From contig QKYT01000340.1 of NCBI GenBank assembly GCA_003550305.1, forward strand, positions 5,339 through 15,448: DNA of 10,110 nucleotides. The letters are read 5' to 3'. This document shows, one piece after another, positions 1-7,566 of this stretch. Source of the DNA: Glomus cerebriforme (taxonomy: Eukaryota > Glomeromycota > Glomeromycetes > Glomerales > Glomeraceae). The position numbers and the translations under genes were made by a program. The notes beneath the pieces were generated by a model that was not told the origin of the DNA, did no database searches, and saw only the letters and a list, made by a program, of their open reading frames with translations. Each line of letters starts with the position of its first letter. Within the stretch, counting starts at the first letter, position 1.

Positions 1-174
1 AAAAAAAAATTAGGTAAAACCATTTCCGCCAATAGAAAAAAAGCTCGTAAGCTTAATCTACCCGCACTTTTCTTTCAGTTACTAGAACTGCCTCGTGTAA
101 GTGCTGTCATACGAGGAATAATCCACCCTATTTTAATTGTTTCGATGATTCTATTAAATCTTCAATTTCCATAA
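1..174 (+). CDS. Unrecognised open frame entering from the window edge (possible 3' end of a gene)
   Basis: Reading frame 1 is open from the first base to a TAA at 172-174, 57 codons, in DNA where stops are otherwise frequent. The translation is basic at first (NRKKARKLN around residues 11-19), then hydrophobic (LPALFFQLLELP, and ILIVSMILL near the end). Base composition is more balanced here than in the poly-A/T DNA that follows. No start codon lies at the left edge, so it would be a partial 3' end. A splice-donor-like GTAAGT (97-102) and a pyrimidine tract ending in CAG (67-78) could instead mark exon boundaries. I do not recognise a family. It could equally be a chance frame or repeat-derived. 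Confidence 0.2.
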   Translation, partial: KKKLGKTISANRKKARKLNLPALFFQLLELPRVSAVIRGIIHPILIVSMILLNLQFP

Positions 175-526
175 AATGTATTGGATACTCGGAATCACGT
201 GATAGTGTTCAAGCACCAAATACGGCAAATACGGTATTAAAAAAAAATAAAAATAAAAAAAAGGAAGGAAACATATTACACATGATTTCCAAAAAGATTG
301 ATTTAAACGAATAAAAGGAGGAACAATACATATTTCTTATTTACGAAGAAACATTTGATAAGATTCTCTCTGATCTTTTACAACAGCTTCTAAATGCTGG
401 AAAAAAAAATTATTTTTAGCGAACAGAATGGAGGAATAATTATTATATAAATTTACATTGTAAAATGGAAATATACTACTGTATATACCATAAATTTGAT
501 TAAAATTATAGATAAGCAACAAAAAA

Positions 527-618
527 AAATAAATAAATAAAAACGGAAAAAAAATAAAGCACAAAAAATACACAAATTTTTGGTGCTTCATTTTTTTTCC
601 GTTTTTATTTATTTATTT
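527..618. repeat. 36-bp inverted repeat with 20-base spacer
   Basis: Bases 527-562 and 583-618 are reverse complements over 36 positions with one mismatch. The spacer (563-582) itself starts with A and ends with T runs that could pair further. The arms are not pure A/T: they share an ACGGA block and a GCAC block, so the match is beyond simple low complexity. Candidate origins are a MITE-like foldback, a hairpin from an inverted duplication, or a hairpin terminator of an unseen transcript. No flanking target duplication was recognised. Confidence 0.8.
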
Positions 619-1119
619 GTATAGATAAGAAGTTTTTGATTTTTTTTACGCATAGATAAGAATGTTAATTTTTTTTTTTGTTTGGTTTTTAGACTGTTTT
701 TAGTTTAGTTTATTTATTTATACCTTAATTTGGAGCGGAATTGAAATCCGAATCATCATTGTGATAATGTGATAAAAGTGAAAATAATCGACATAAATAC
801 AAGGCGAAAAGAGTTTTTTTATAGTCACGATTTTTCTTAATGGATTTATAGAACAAAAAAAAAATCCCCCAAAAAAACTACTTTTTATCTTATAAACTTT
901 TATAAAGTTTTCACCAGTAATAATAGTAATTTTATTTTAACTTTTTTTTTTTTTTGATATTTAAGGCTGAACGAATTGGTAAATACTAGTTTGTTATAAA
1001 CGCTAAATTGGGTTTACTCAGTTTTTTTTAAAAGAAAATCCCATTCCAAATATTGAAAAATTCATTAAATCAATATACTTTTTATTAATAAATTCATATG
1101 TTCGTATGTTATCAACTAT

Positions 1120-1132
1120 CAATACCCTCCAT
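1120..1132 (+). promoter_or_regulatory. CAATACC(A/C)TCCAT box upstream of family copy 1
   Basis: CAATACCCTCCAT begins 93 bases before the ATG of copy 1. The same 13-mer with one base changed occurs 97 and 98 bases before the ATGs of copies 3 and 2. The rest of copy 1's upstream region does not obviously match the other two, which makes the box stand out. It may be a core-promoter or start-site element of this gene family. That role is inferred only from position and conservation. Confidence 0.4.
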
Positions 1133-1212
1133 TAATGTCTAATTTCTTTATTTTGCTTCTATATTACACGTGTATAACAATAAACTAGAAATAGCATTTA
1201 AAGCCTTTAATC

Positions 1213-3104
1213 ATGGCTAACGTTGGTTATTATGAAGGATATCAAAGTGAAATAATTAATTCCGGTGTTGACATAAAAGTCCAAATGGGTGCCACATCAA
1301 CGAAACTTGTATCAGTCAATTTAAATCTTAAATATAAATTATCAAAAATTCGTGAAATACTTGAACAAAATAGTAAAATTAAAATGAATGATACATTATC
1401 ATTTACATATAAAACTAATCAAAATAGTAGAAATTTATTAGTTGAAATAGCAAGAGAAGATGAAGAAGTAATTCTAGAAAAAATCATTGAAAAAACGAAT
1501 AAAACTTTATATTTAAAAAATGAATCAGGGCCTGATTGGAAGTTTTTGAAAGATAAACTCAAACTAGAATATGGACGTACTGTAACTTTAGAAAATGCTA
1601 ACAAGAGAGCATTTACAATAATGGATTGTGAAATGAATGAAATTATTGATGGATATGAACATAGAACAATTCAAATTGATTCGGAAGAAGATAAAATTAT
1701 GAAAAATCATCTGCATTTAACTGCGGATATTGACGTACCAAATTTTGCAGGAGTATCAGGAGTATTAATTGGAAGTTCTAAAATTAAAAGGTCCAATTTT
1801 GGAACTAATTCAGTTTGTACTATTAGTGAATATAATAAAGTATCTTTAAAATTCAAATTAGAACCAACTATGGAATTTATTGAAGCAGTAAAAGACGTAA
1901 TAAAATCTAAAGATCCTAGAATATTGCAAAAGAGACCTCTAAAGAAAATATTAGTGAAAATGTTACAAATACAAGTGTTCAGGTTTCAAATATTGAAATT
2001 GAAAAAAAAATTTTGCAAATCTTTAAGCAAAAATAATTCTTCAAAATGCATAAGTTTTAAATTATATGGGGGAAACAGTTTTGTTCTAATAATTTTAATG
2101 AAATGGATTGGATTGAATCTTTAAATGATTTTAGAAATTGGAGTTGCACGAAATTTAAAGATCAAATTAGTATTTTTCAGCTTTTATCTAAGGATTTACG
2201 TAAACAAATTTTATCATTAGTCGGAAAAAAAATTCTTTATACGAGTACAGAAGATTATATCTATACATTATCTGAACCTGGAAGCCAATTAAGAAATATA
2301 TCAGGAAATATTGTAGAAATGCTTCGAAACAAAGATGCTGATTGTAGTATTTTTGCGACGGTTATTGATAAAAAGGAAAAAGATATTTTTAACTGTCAAA
2401 TCGTTTGGCCACCGAATGAAGATCCAAGAATTTTAATTCATTGCGTTCAAGAAAAATTTAAAAAGCGTGAATGCAAATTGAAAATTAAATGGATGGTCAT
2501 TGGTTATGATTTAAATTTTAATTTTAATTATTCAAATTTTAACGTTAAATTAAAAATTTTAAAAGATGATTTTAAAACATCGAATCATCAAGCAAGTAAA
2601 TCATTAGATTTAGAATATGATCCATCAATTCTTTGCTTTGGAATCCCTGTTCTAAGAAAGTTTGATTCTTCAAATAATTCTCTTGTTATTGGACATCATT
2701 TTTTTAATGATAAAGAAAATAGAAGAATTAGTCCATATATATTTTCTTATTGTCTGAAAAAGAAACATCATGTTAATTTACCTGACTTTACATTTCATAC
2801 ACTTATTATTTCAAATTATNCTAATTCTGATAATTATGGAATATNATCCNTTAAACGTAGTAATAAGATAAGCAATCTGCTTAATTTTAATTTGAAACCA
2901 AACCCAAAATTCATTAGCTTATATTCCACAGGTGAAAATAAATGTTATCCGATTTTTCTCAAACAAAAGATCAATCAAATTAAGATAAAATATTTTGATA
3001 TTAGTTGTAATCAAGATAATTGTACTTGTAGAAAAAANTNAATNGAATCAGAAAATAATNTNANATATGCATTCTTGGATTCAATCAAAGTATCTTGGGA
3101 TTAA
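1213..3104 (+). pseudogene. Family copy 1: MACPF-like family protein gene, broken by a 73-base deletion and two homopolymer shifts
   Basis: A member of a large family that I associate with Rhizophagus, in which an N-terminal domain precedes a MACPF-like (perforin-fold) core and a long C-terminal region. The ATG at 1213 is chosen because the residues that follow (VDIKVQM, then SVNLN) align with the starts of copies 2 and 3. Residues 1-236 are intact: MNDTLSF near 60, AREDEE near 80, TLYLK near 98, and a Trp-Lys-Phe-Leu segment near 108. Relative to copy 2, 73 bases are missing at about 1925, removing the motif FGQFISKEVILGG and shifting frame. The A9 run (2002-2010) has one extra base and the G5 run (2068-2072) one fewer. 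After these the reading continues from 2072 to TAA at 3102-3104. Without the deletion the product would be roughly 650 residues. The deletion is the strongest sign of a pseudogene; the homopolymer changes could be sequence errors. The cellular role of the family is unknown to me. Confidence 0.75.
2103..3104 (+). CDS. C-terminal open segment of family copy 1 (333 codons)
   Basis: This uninterrupted frame is the downstream part of the copy 1 gene, not an independent one. The frame extends a little upstream of its ATG at 2103, and that ATG matches a GAA-CA-GAA type position in copy 2 rather than a start. It contains DLRKQILSLVGKKI (residues about 28-41), CQIVWPPNEDPRI (about 98-110), IKWMVIGYDLN (about 128-138), CFGIPVLRKF (about 178-187), IGHHFF (about 196-201) and a Cys-rich end (CNQDNCTC, about 302-309). 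The blocks resemble the C-terminal part of the Rhizophagus family that I recall being labelled DUF7431, a name given from memory. There is no signal peptide or membrane segment. Nine single N bases (2820, 2845, 2850, 3038, 3040, 3044, 3060, 3062, 3064) leave some residues undefined but keep the frame. If expressed from the internal ATG it would make a truncated protein. Confidence 0.6.
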   Translation: MDWIESLNDFRNWSCTKFKDQISIFQLLSKDLRKQILSLVGKKILYTSTEDYIYTLSEPGSQLRNISGNIVEMLRNKDADCSIFATVIDKKEKDIFNCQIVWPPNEDPRILIHCVQEKFKKRECKLKIKWMVIGYDLNFNFNYSNFNVKLKILKDDFKTSNHQASKSLDLEYDPSILCFGIPVLRKFDSSNNSLVIGHHFFNDKENRRISPYIFSYCLKKKHHVNLPDFTFHTLIISNYXNSDNYGIXSXKRSNKISNLLNFNLKPNPKFISLYSTGENKCYPIFLKQKINQIKIKYFDISCNQDNCTCRKXXXESENNXXYAFLDSIKVSWD

Positions 3105-4093
3105 TTGTTTGCAAATTTTTTTTGTAGAGTTTTATGTATTACGAAAGAATTTTTTATATTTATTATCTGTTATAGTTTTATTATTATAATAATTTTTAAA
3201 GTTTTAAAAATCCATTTTTTTATAAAATTTATGATTATTTTATTCGTTATGAAAAATCATGTGACGCAAAAAAATATGATGGTGGATTTTTTTTATGTAA
3301 AATTATAAAATTATCATGGCCTATCACTGGCCTAATCATTTAGTAAAAATTTTCCAAACCAATATGATGAATCTTGACTTAATATGCAGTCCGGGTCAGA
3401 ACAGAAGTTTCATTTATTATGATGAAATATATTTCGATTTATCGCACTAATTCAGTTTTGAGTATTTGGCTGCGGTCAAAGGATTTTTGTACCAACGTTA
3501 TTACCGTAATTTTGACCAGAAATTACTCGACAATTCGGGCCAAGATTAACAAAATGATCTCAAGTTGCACAATCTTCAGAGTTTCAGCCCAATAAAGGTT
3601 TTGGCTCGTGATTTTCTATTTAAATTATGACTACTGTGACTCTGTGAGTGTGGTAAAAAAAATTTTTTTTTTTTGTTCGCGTTCATCGAATATATTTTTT
3701 TTAATAACTAAAGAGTGACTTGTAAAATATTAATTTTAAAAAAGCCACTTAATTAGGTATACAAAAGTAAAACAAAATTTATTTTGATGTTATAACAAAA
3801 ATAATTTAAAATAATTTTTTTTCAATATAAATTTATTTCTAACCATTTATAACTGCAATACCTAGAATATAATTCCAACTAATTTAATAGTATTGTCACA
3901 TTCTGGAGTCAAATTTTGGAAAATGTATTCGAAAGCAATGAAACAATTATTATTTATGATAAACTACAATCAAATTTGTTTGTATCAGAGTTTATTAATT
4001 TTTTTTTATATCAATATATTAATAACATAACTCGCAATTTTCAAAACAAATAGAACAAATGAGCAACGAGCTGAAATGATACGCATTTATTAA
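3105..4093. other. AT-rich spacer downstream of family copy 1
   Basis: No convincing gene. The short frames at 2995-3189 and 3105-3308 are Phe/Ile/Leu-rich readings of T-rich DNA. Within it, 3316-3628 differs in composition and is listed separately. A small imperfect hairpin (AGTGACTT ... AAGCCACT, 3714-3749) follows. The remainder to 4093 is AT-rich with no motif that I recognise. Confidence 0.6.
3316..3628 (+). pseudogene. Coding-like block with two in-frame stops; possible repeat or decayed gene
   Basis: From an ATG at 3316 one frame runs to 3628 with only two stops before the final TGA (TAA at 3448-3450 and at about 3547), roughly 104 codons. The first segment is a 44-residue ORF beginning MAYHWPNHLV. 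The next contains EYLAAVKGFLYQRYYRNF. Base composition is clearly more mixed than the poly-A/T DNA on both sides, and the edges are abrupt, which suits either an old coding exon or an inserted repeat. I do not recognise the protein, and conservation of the block elsewhere cannot be tested here. Confidence 0.3.
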
Positions 4094-4427
4094 TTAGTTC
4101 CAACATCACAACTCTCCACGTACCTTGCGTCAATCAATGCCTCCTATTTACTGTACTTAGATAATGCACAGGAATATACAACTATTCCGACTGTAGAACT
4201 TAGTGATCTAAAAGTAAAACAAAATAATCCAGAATCATATTGAACCATCAACTTATACCAATACAATGAATAGATATGTCGAACTAAGCATGAAGGTTTC
4301 GTTATAAGAATCAGAAATAAAAAAAGGAAACTATCTGGAAACTCAAACTGATTTGAGTGATTATATTCAGCTTCTTCATCCAGGTTCCTTCGCTCATATT
4401 GCAAAAGAAAAGCATCTCGTTTATTAA
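4094..4427 (+). pseudogene. Decayed plus-strand gene remnant, possibly with a FAR1-like segment
   Basis: A stop-free stretch of 49 codons (4094-4240) reads as ordinary protein (for example ASYLLYLDNAQEYTTIP and VELSDLKVKQNNPESY). The same frame continues past TGA 4241 and TAG 4271 into HEGFVIRIRNKKRK (about 4292-4333), then meets more stops near 4348. A shifted frame is open from 4341 to TAA at 4425. The Gly-Phe-x-Ile-Arg pattern followed by basic residues resembles the start of FAR1-type DNA-binding domains common in transposase-derived proteins. That match is weak and from memory. The 86-codon minus-strand frame over 4144-4404 is probably the shadow of this remnant. No start codon was identified. 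Confidence 0.35.
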
Positions 4428-4461
4428 TATAGTCGAATTGAAATCAATTCACTCGAGATGC
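4412..4461. repeat. Nested inverted repeat after the gene remnant
   Basis: The outer arms GCATCTCG (4412-4419) and CGAGATGC (4454-4461) are perfect reverse complements. Inside them lies a second perfect inverted repeat, GAATTGA-AA-TCAATTC (4435-4450). The two together could form a branched or bulged hairpin of 50 bases. It overlaps the end of the decayed gene at 4094-4427, so it may be a transposon end or simply a chance structure. Confidence 0.55.
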
Positions 4462-4515
4462 AGTAGTTGATAATCGTGGATACTTAATTGAGTAGATCTA
4501 ATAAATTGGATTCTA

Positions 4516-4632
4516 ATGTATAAAATTCCCTCAGCAAGTGGAAACAATTGTTACACCTGGATTAGAATGTGTACTACCGTACCATCACAAGATGATAATT
4601 ATTTGGCATTACAAATATTTGCAGAAGAGTAA
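4516..4632 (+). CDS. Short unrecognised ORF, 38 codons
   Basis: ATG at 4516 to TAA at 4630 gives a 38-residue reading with a non-random look: Cys and Trp in the middle (CYTWIRMC, about residues 12-19) and DDNYLALQIFAEE at the end. Local base composition is less A/T-biased than the surroundings. It is short, has no leader that I can identify, and sits between decayed segments, so it is more likely a piece of an old gene than a functional small protein. Confidence 0.15.
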   Translation: MYKIPSASGNNCYTWIRMCTTVPSQDDNYLALQIFAEE

Positions 4633-4779
4633 ATGTGATCGAGAGATGTAGAATTGATAGAATGTTAAAAGAAAAAAGGTAAATTTTATATCAAAAGTTG
4701 CATAATATTAGTTTAGATCTATAAATTTTGATATTAAAAAAAGACCTACACACATAATAATTTCATAACAAAGTTTATT

Positions 4780-4820
4780 ATTTTTCCATCATCAGCATCA
4801 TTAACATCATCATCCAAAAT
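4780..4820. repeat. Imperfect CAT/ATC triplet repeat
   Basis: A run of ATC/CAT triplets interrupted by AGC and TTA units. On the minus strand it would read as Asp-rich (DDDVNDADD). It may be a microsatellite or an acidic low-complexity remnant belonging to the decayed stretch that follows. Confidence 0.5.
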
Positions 4821-4929
4821 CAAAATTTATTTTCCATTATCATAATTCCCTAATTTAATTTTGTCTAAATGATGACGTAAGCCGGGCGGTCAAGCCATTG
4901 ATGATACTAAGTGCTATTCCTGAGTTGTT

Positions 4930-5250
4930 GCTGGTGAAGTAGAAAGGTATCACTAATGATGATGGAGAAAGTAATGAATAATAAATTTTCTTTTATAAAT
5001 ATCAAAGTAAACTTACTTCTATTAAGTGTACTTTAACTTCTAATTATGTTGGAGAAAGTAAATTGCTGTTCTTAGTGTTGGCGAAAGCGCCGGGAAGAAG
5101 TTCTGCTTCTGCTATTGGAGAAAGTGATGATTTTGGAGAAAGTGCTTTCTACTAGCGTTGAATAATATACTTCTTCTGGTATTGGAAAAGTGAGAATGCT
5201 GAAGGAAGTGCCCTCGGTTCTCCAACGCAGGAACAGCACATAAGAGTATC
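4930..5250 (+). pseudogene. Degenerate repeat locus encoding Gly-Glu-Ser motifs
   Basis: The motif TTGGAGAAAGT(G/A) or a close variant recurs near 4963, 5049, 5078 (as TTGGCGAAAGC), 5115, 5133 and 5182, at irregular spacing. Read as codons the units give Gly-Glu-Ser, usually preceded by a hydrophobic residue: DDGESNE, VGESK, SVGESAG, AIGESDDFGESAF. The unit at 5182 lacks one base; after it the reading SENAEGSALGSPTQEQ continues to a stop near 5250. The units fall in more than one frame and stops separate them. I interpret this as a decayed gene for an acidic, Ser-rich repeat protein, or a degenerate minisatellite that happens to be open. No start or signal peptide is identifiable. Confidence 0.35.
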
Positions 5251-5327
5251 ATAGTTTTGCTCCGGCACCAATCTCTTTTTCTCAAACGTTAAGCGCTTCT
5301 GTTGCTTGTTTAGTAATTTAATTATTA

Positions 5328-5400
5328 AGGTACTTTTCTACATTGCTAGTAGCAGGCATTATCAACGGCATTTTCTCCCACATTGTCAACGGTACTTTCC
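5328..5400 (-). repeat. Opposite-strand units of the Gly-Glu-Ser repeat
   Basis: Units of the form GGYAYTTTCTCCCACATTGTCAAC stand at about 5329, 5368-5391 and 5391. Their reverse complement contains GGGAGAAAATG, related to the forward-strand GGAGAAAGTG. The minus frame ending at 5346 reads ESTVDNVGENAVDNACY followed by a stop, again with a Gly-Glu-Asn/Ser pattern. The cluster is therefore an inverted partner of the block at 4930-5250, perhaps from an inverted duplication of one ancestral array. Confidence 0.35.
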
Positions 5401-5418
5401 AGAAGTAAGTGATTTTGA

Positions 5419-5598
5419 GATTTATTAAAAGAACGTATCGGGAAAAAAAATCTTATTTATTATTTCAACAAGTCTGCTGCAGCAAGAATTACGTTCTCAT
5501 TGGCTCCTCCAACATCATCAGTAGTACACTATGAGACGTGTGCCAGTTCACTTATTCAGTTGACTTCATTAATGAAACCCTTGGAACTTGAAAGATAA
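5419..5598 (+). CDS. Unrecognised 59-codon open frame without an early start
   Basis: A frame open between TGA 5416 and TAA 5596. The reading includes SAAARITFSLAPPTSS, a Cys near residue 41 and the end SLMKPLELER. The only Met is near residue 52, so it would have to be an internal exon or a remnant. It follows the repeat locus directly and could be part of the same decayed gene. No family is recognised. Confidence 0.18.
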   Translation, partial: DLLKERIGKKNLIYYFNKSAAARITFSLAPPTSSVVHYETCASSLIQLTSLMKPLELER

Positions 5599-5599
5599 C

Positions 5600-6187
5600 A
5601 CAGTGAATGTTGCTGTAGTTGTTTCAGACATACCCAAAATCTTTAGGAAACGATCGTACAAAATGTAAATAGATCGGAAATATTGCGCGTTCAAATTTCA
5701 AGTTTTCTAGATAGTAAGTTAATGGTTACAAGTTAAAATTTTAAGCGTTAATTTTTTCCTGTACTTAATAAAATATCCTGATCTTACTTTCATGTGCAAA
5801 TACAGTAACTTAGCAGTTAGTAGAAAGGACTATTTCATGTGAAAGACATTCGTTCAATCTATTATTATTCAACATATTGGTTGATTTCTAAAATGGCTAT
5901 TTATTGGACCAATTATACTTTGATTGATTGTAACCAAAAAATTTGGTGACTTTGGAGTTTATTGATATCTTTAACTAGATTGGATACTGCTCTATTGTAA
6001 GGAATTATTCGATTAATAATTAATAAATATTACAATTTACTTTTATGAGTTAAGTTTTTGTGATTTAATATCAATTAAACTAGCAGCTACTGTAGCTCTG
6101 CTAATTCTAAATTAATCTTATATATTACCTGAAGTATTACATTATGTGATAAGTCATCAAAAATACTAATATTCTTTTGCATTATAA
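5600..6187. other. AT-rich stretch with no gene seen
   Basis: No frame of useful length on either strand. The only local structure noted is a short perfect inverted repeat ATTGG-A-CCAAT within the AT-rich DNA around 5900. No promoter, RNA gene or terminator could be supported. Confidence 0.6.
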
Positions 6188-6367
6188 TCAACCAGTGTCT
6201 CTGCTTTTGCCAATGTTTCTCGTGATAATTTAATCTTTCTCAAAATTTTGTCAAGAATACAATGCGTGTTGAAGAAAAGCCGGATTAAGGGCAGAACTTC
6301 TTTCCTTGATGATTCGGATGGTCAAATCAAAAGAGCGATTGAAGACAAATTAACATACAGTACTTGA
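6188..6367 (+). CDS. Unrecognised 59-codon open frame, possible gene fragment
   Basis: Open between TAA 6185 and TGA 6365 with no ATG. It reads SAFANVSRDNLIFLKILSR near the start and SFLDDSDGQIKRAIEDKL towards the end. The mixture of charged and hydrophobic residues and the lower A/T content suggest former coding sequence. The minus strand is also open for about 50 codons over nearly the same bases (readings such as LSRETLAKAETLVDYNAKEY), so the coding strand is uncertain. No family is recognised. Confidence 0.2.
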   Translation, partial: STSVSAFANVSRDNLIFLKILSRIQCVLKKSRIKGRTSFLDDSDGQIKRAIEDKLTYST

Positions 6368-6620
6368 AAGATAGAATGAACCATCATTACATAAAATCTA
6401 TTGGTGCGACAATTTTGACGATAAATTAAAATTGTTTTACTGTGTATTGAATATCGGGTATAGATTATTAATAATTAAAATGGTTTCTAGATTTTTCCGC
6501 TTATTTTGTAAATTTTTAAAATCTTTTTAAGATATAATAAATTATTATTTCGGATTTTCAGTGAGACTAAAAATAAAGTCCATACACGATTTTAACGATG
6601 TGATAGCTTAAGTTGGTATA

Positions 6621-6647
6621 TCGAAAATCGGAATTACCGAATTTCGA
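6621..6647. repeat. Short inverted repeat, 10 of 11 paired
   Basis: TCGAAAATCGG and CCGAATTTCGA are reverse complements except for one position and are separated by AATTA. It would form a compact hairpin. It is not followed by a clean T run, so a terminator role is unsupported. Confidence 0.5.
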
Positions 6648-7033
6648 ATCACTAAAATTCATAAATCTTATTCTTAAAGTAAAAAGCGCAAGCACTAAGA
6701 GTAATATATTACGATGAATTTTTTGGTTAAATTGAAATTAAACCGTGTATATATTTAAAATTTGTTTAAATTGACAAATGCATGAACAATATAATAAGAT
6801 AACAATTTAAAATCACCGAAGGAAAAGAATTTTGGTAGAATAAGTTAAAAATTATCTGAGAATTAAAAATTATTTAGTAATTATAACAGAAAAATACTAA
6901 GACAACTTCCGAAATTGGTAAAGAATTGCATATAATAATTTTCTATGTACAACTTTACATTCGTATTTTATAATAAATAATAGTAGAAAGATGAAATCAA
7001 ATAATACATAGTACAGAAATTTCAAAAAATTCT

Positions 7034-7064
7034 AAAAATTATTATTATCATAATAATAATTTTT
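7034..7064. repeat. Perfect 15-bp-arm palindrome of A/T
   Basis: The arms 7034-7048 and 7050-7064 are exact reverse complements around a single C at 7049. The arms contain only A and T in ATT/TAA triplets, so slippage or simple-sequence expansion may explain it. Such a structure could extrude as a cruciform. Confidence 0.6.
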
Positions 7065-7566
7065 TTTAAGGATTTCAAAAGGATTAAAAAGAAATAATGG
7101 GCTTTCCTTTTATTATAAACAAAACCTAGTTTATAAGTTGAACAAATTTTCTTAAGATAAAAAAAAAAATGATCTAGTCTGCATGGTCGATCATTATTGT
7201 GGAGAAAGTATTTCCGATGTTACAAACAGAGAGAGGAAAAAAAAATCGGTTATCTCCGTACGCTTCAAAATTAAATTGTCATTGCTATCTTTGAAATCAG
7301 TACATGTTACCATTACACAAACAAATAAATTTTGCATTTCGTGTAAAAAAAGCCTTCAAAAATTTTCCGATTAATTATTTTTAGTGGTTATTATCAGGCT
7401 AACGCTAATATTTTTCTTGAGTGACAATCCCCGATATAATGCATATGGTATGTTAAGTGTATTTTGGTGCGATTTGCATTATATATTTATTAATTATTAT
7501 CTATATTAATTATTACCATCATAATGCATGATCATCCGTGCATCATCGATAATAATATTTATACAT

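Larger units (their letters stand above)
175..1212. other. AT-rich intergenic region upstream of family copy 1
   Basis: No supportable gene. The 84-codon minus-strand frame at 337-591 is rich in Phe, Ile, Leu and Tyr, as expected from A-rich DNA, and its first codons lie inside an inverted repeat, so I do not call it. The stretch holds a two-copy 9-base repeat (AAATACGGC/T, 218-235), the inverted repeat at 527-618, two copies of ATAGATAAGAA (621-631 and 652-662), long T runs, and a small perfect inverted repeat AAACTTT-TAT-AAAGTTT (894-910). The last 100 bases probably contain the promoter and leader of family copy 1. Confidence 0.6.

Noticed and set aside
67..102. Possible mini-exon between a CAG acceptor (76-78) and a GTAAGT donor (97-102)
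   Set aside because: It would be only 18 bases long, and the frame reads straight through both sites, so splicing is not needed.
337..591. 84-codon minus-strand ORF with strongly hydrophobic translation
   Set aside because: Phe, Ile, Leu and Tyr richness follows from A-rich DNA, and the start lies inside the inverted repeat at 527-618. No motif, so a membrane protein is not supported.
1419..1604. Minus-strand ORF of 61 codons
   Set aside because: Antisense shadow of the intact N-terminal part of family copy 1.
2995..3308. Two short plus-strand ORFs at the end of and after copy 1
   Set aside because: The first overlaps the real frame in another phase and the second is a Phe/Ile-rich reading of T-rich DNA.
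4144..4404. 86-codon minus-strand ORF
   Set aside because: The plus frame over the same bases reads as more natural protein, so this is probably its shadow. I cannot exclude it entirely.
6637..6652. TTCGAATC, resembling a tRNA B box
   Set aside because: It lies in a short inverted repeat, and no A box, cloverleaf or acceptor pairing could be found nearby.
7183..7374. 63-codon plus-strand ORF
   Set aside because: Lys/Ser-rich, no recognised motif, isolated in AT-rich DNA and no leader resembling the family box.
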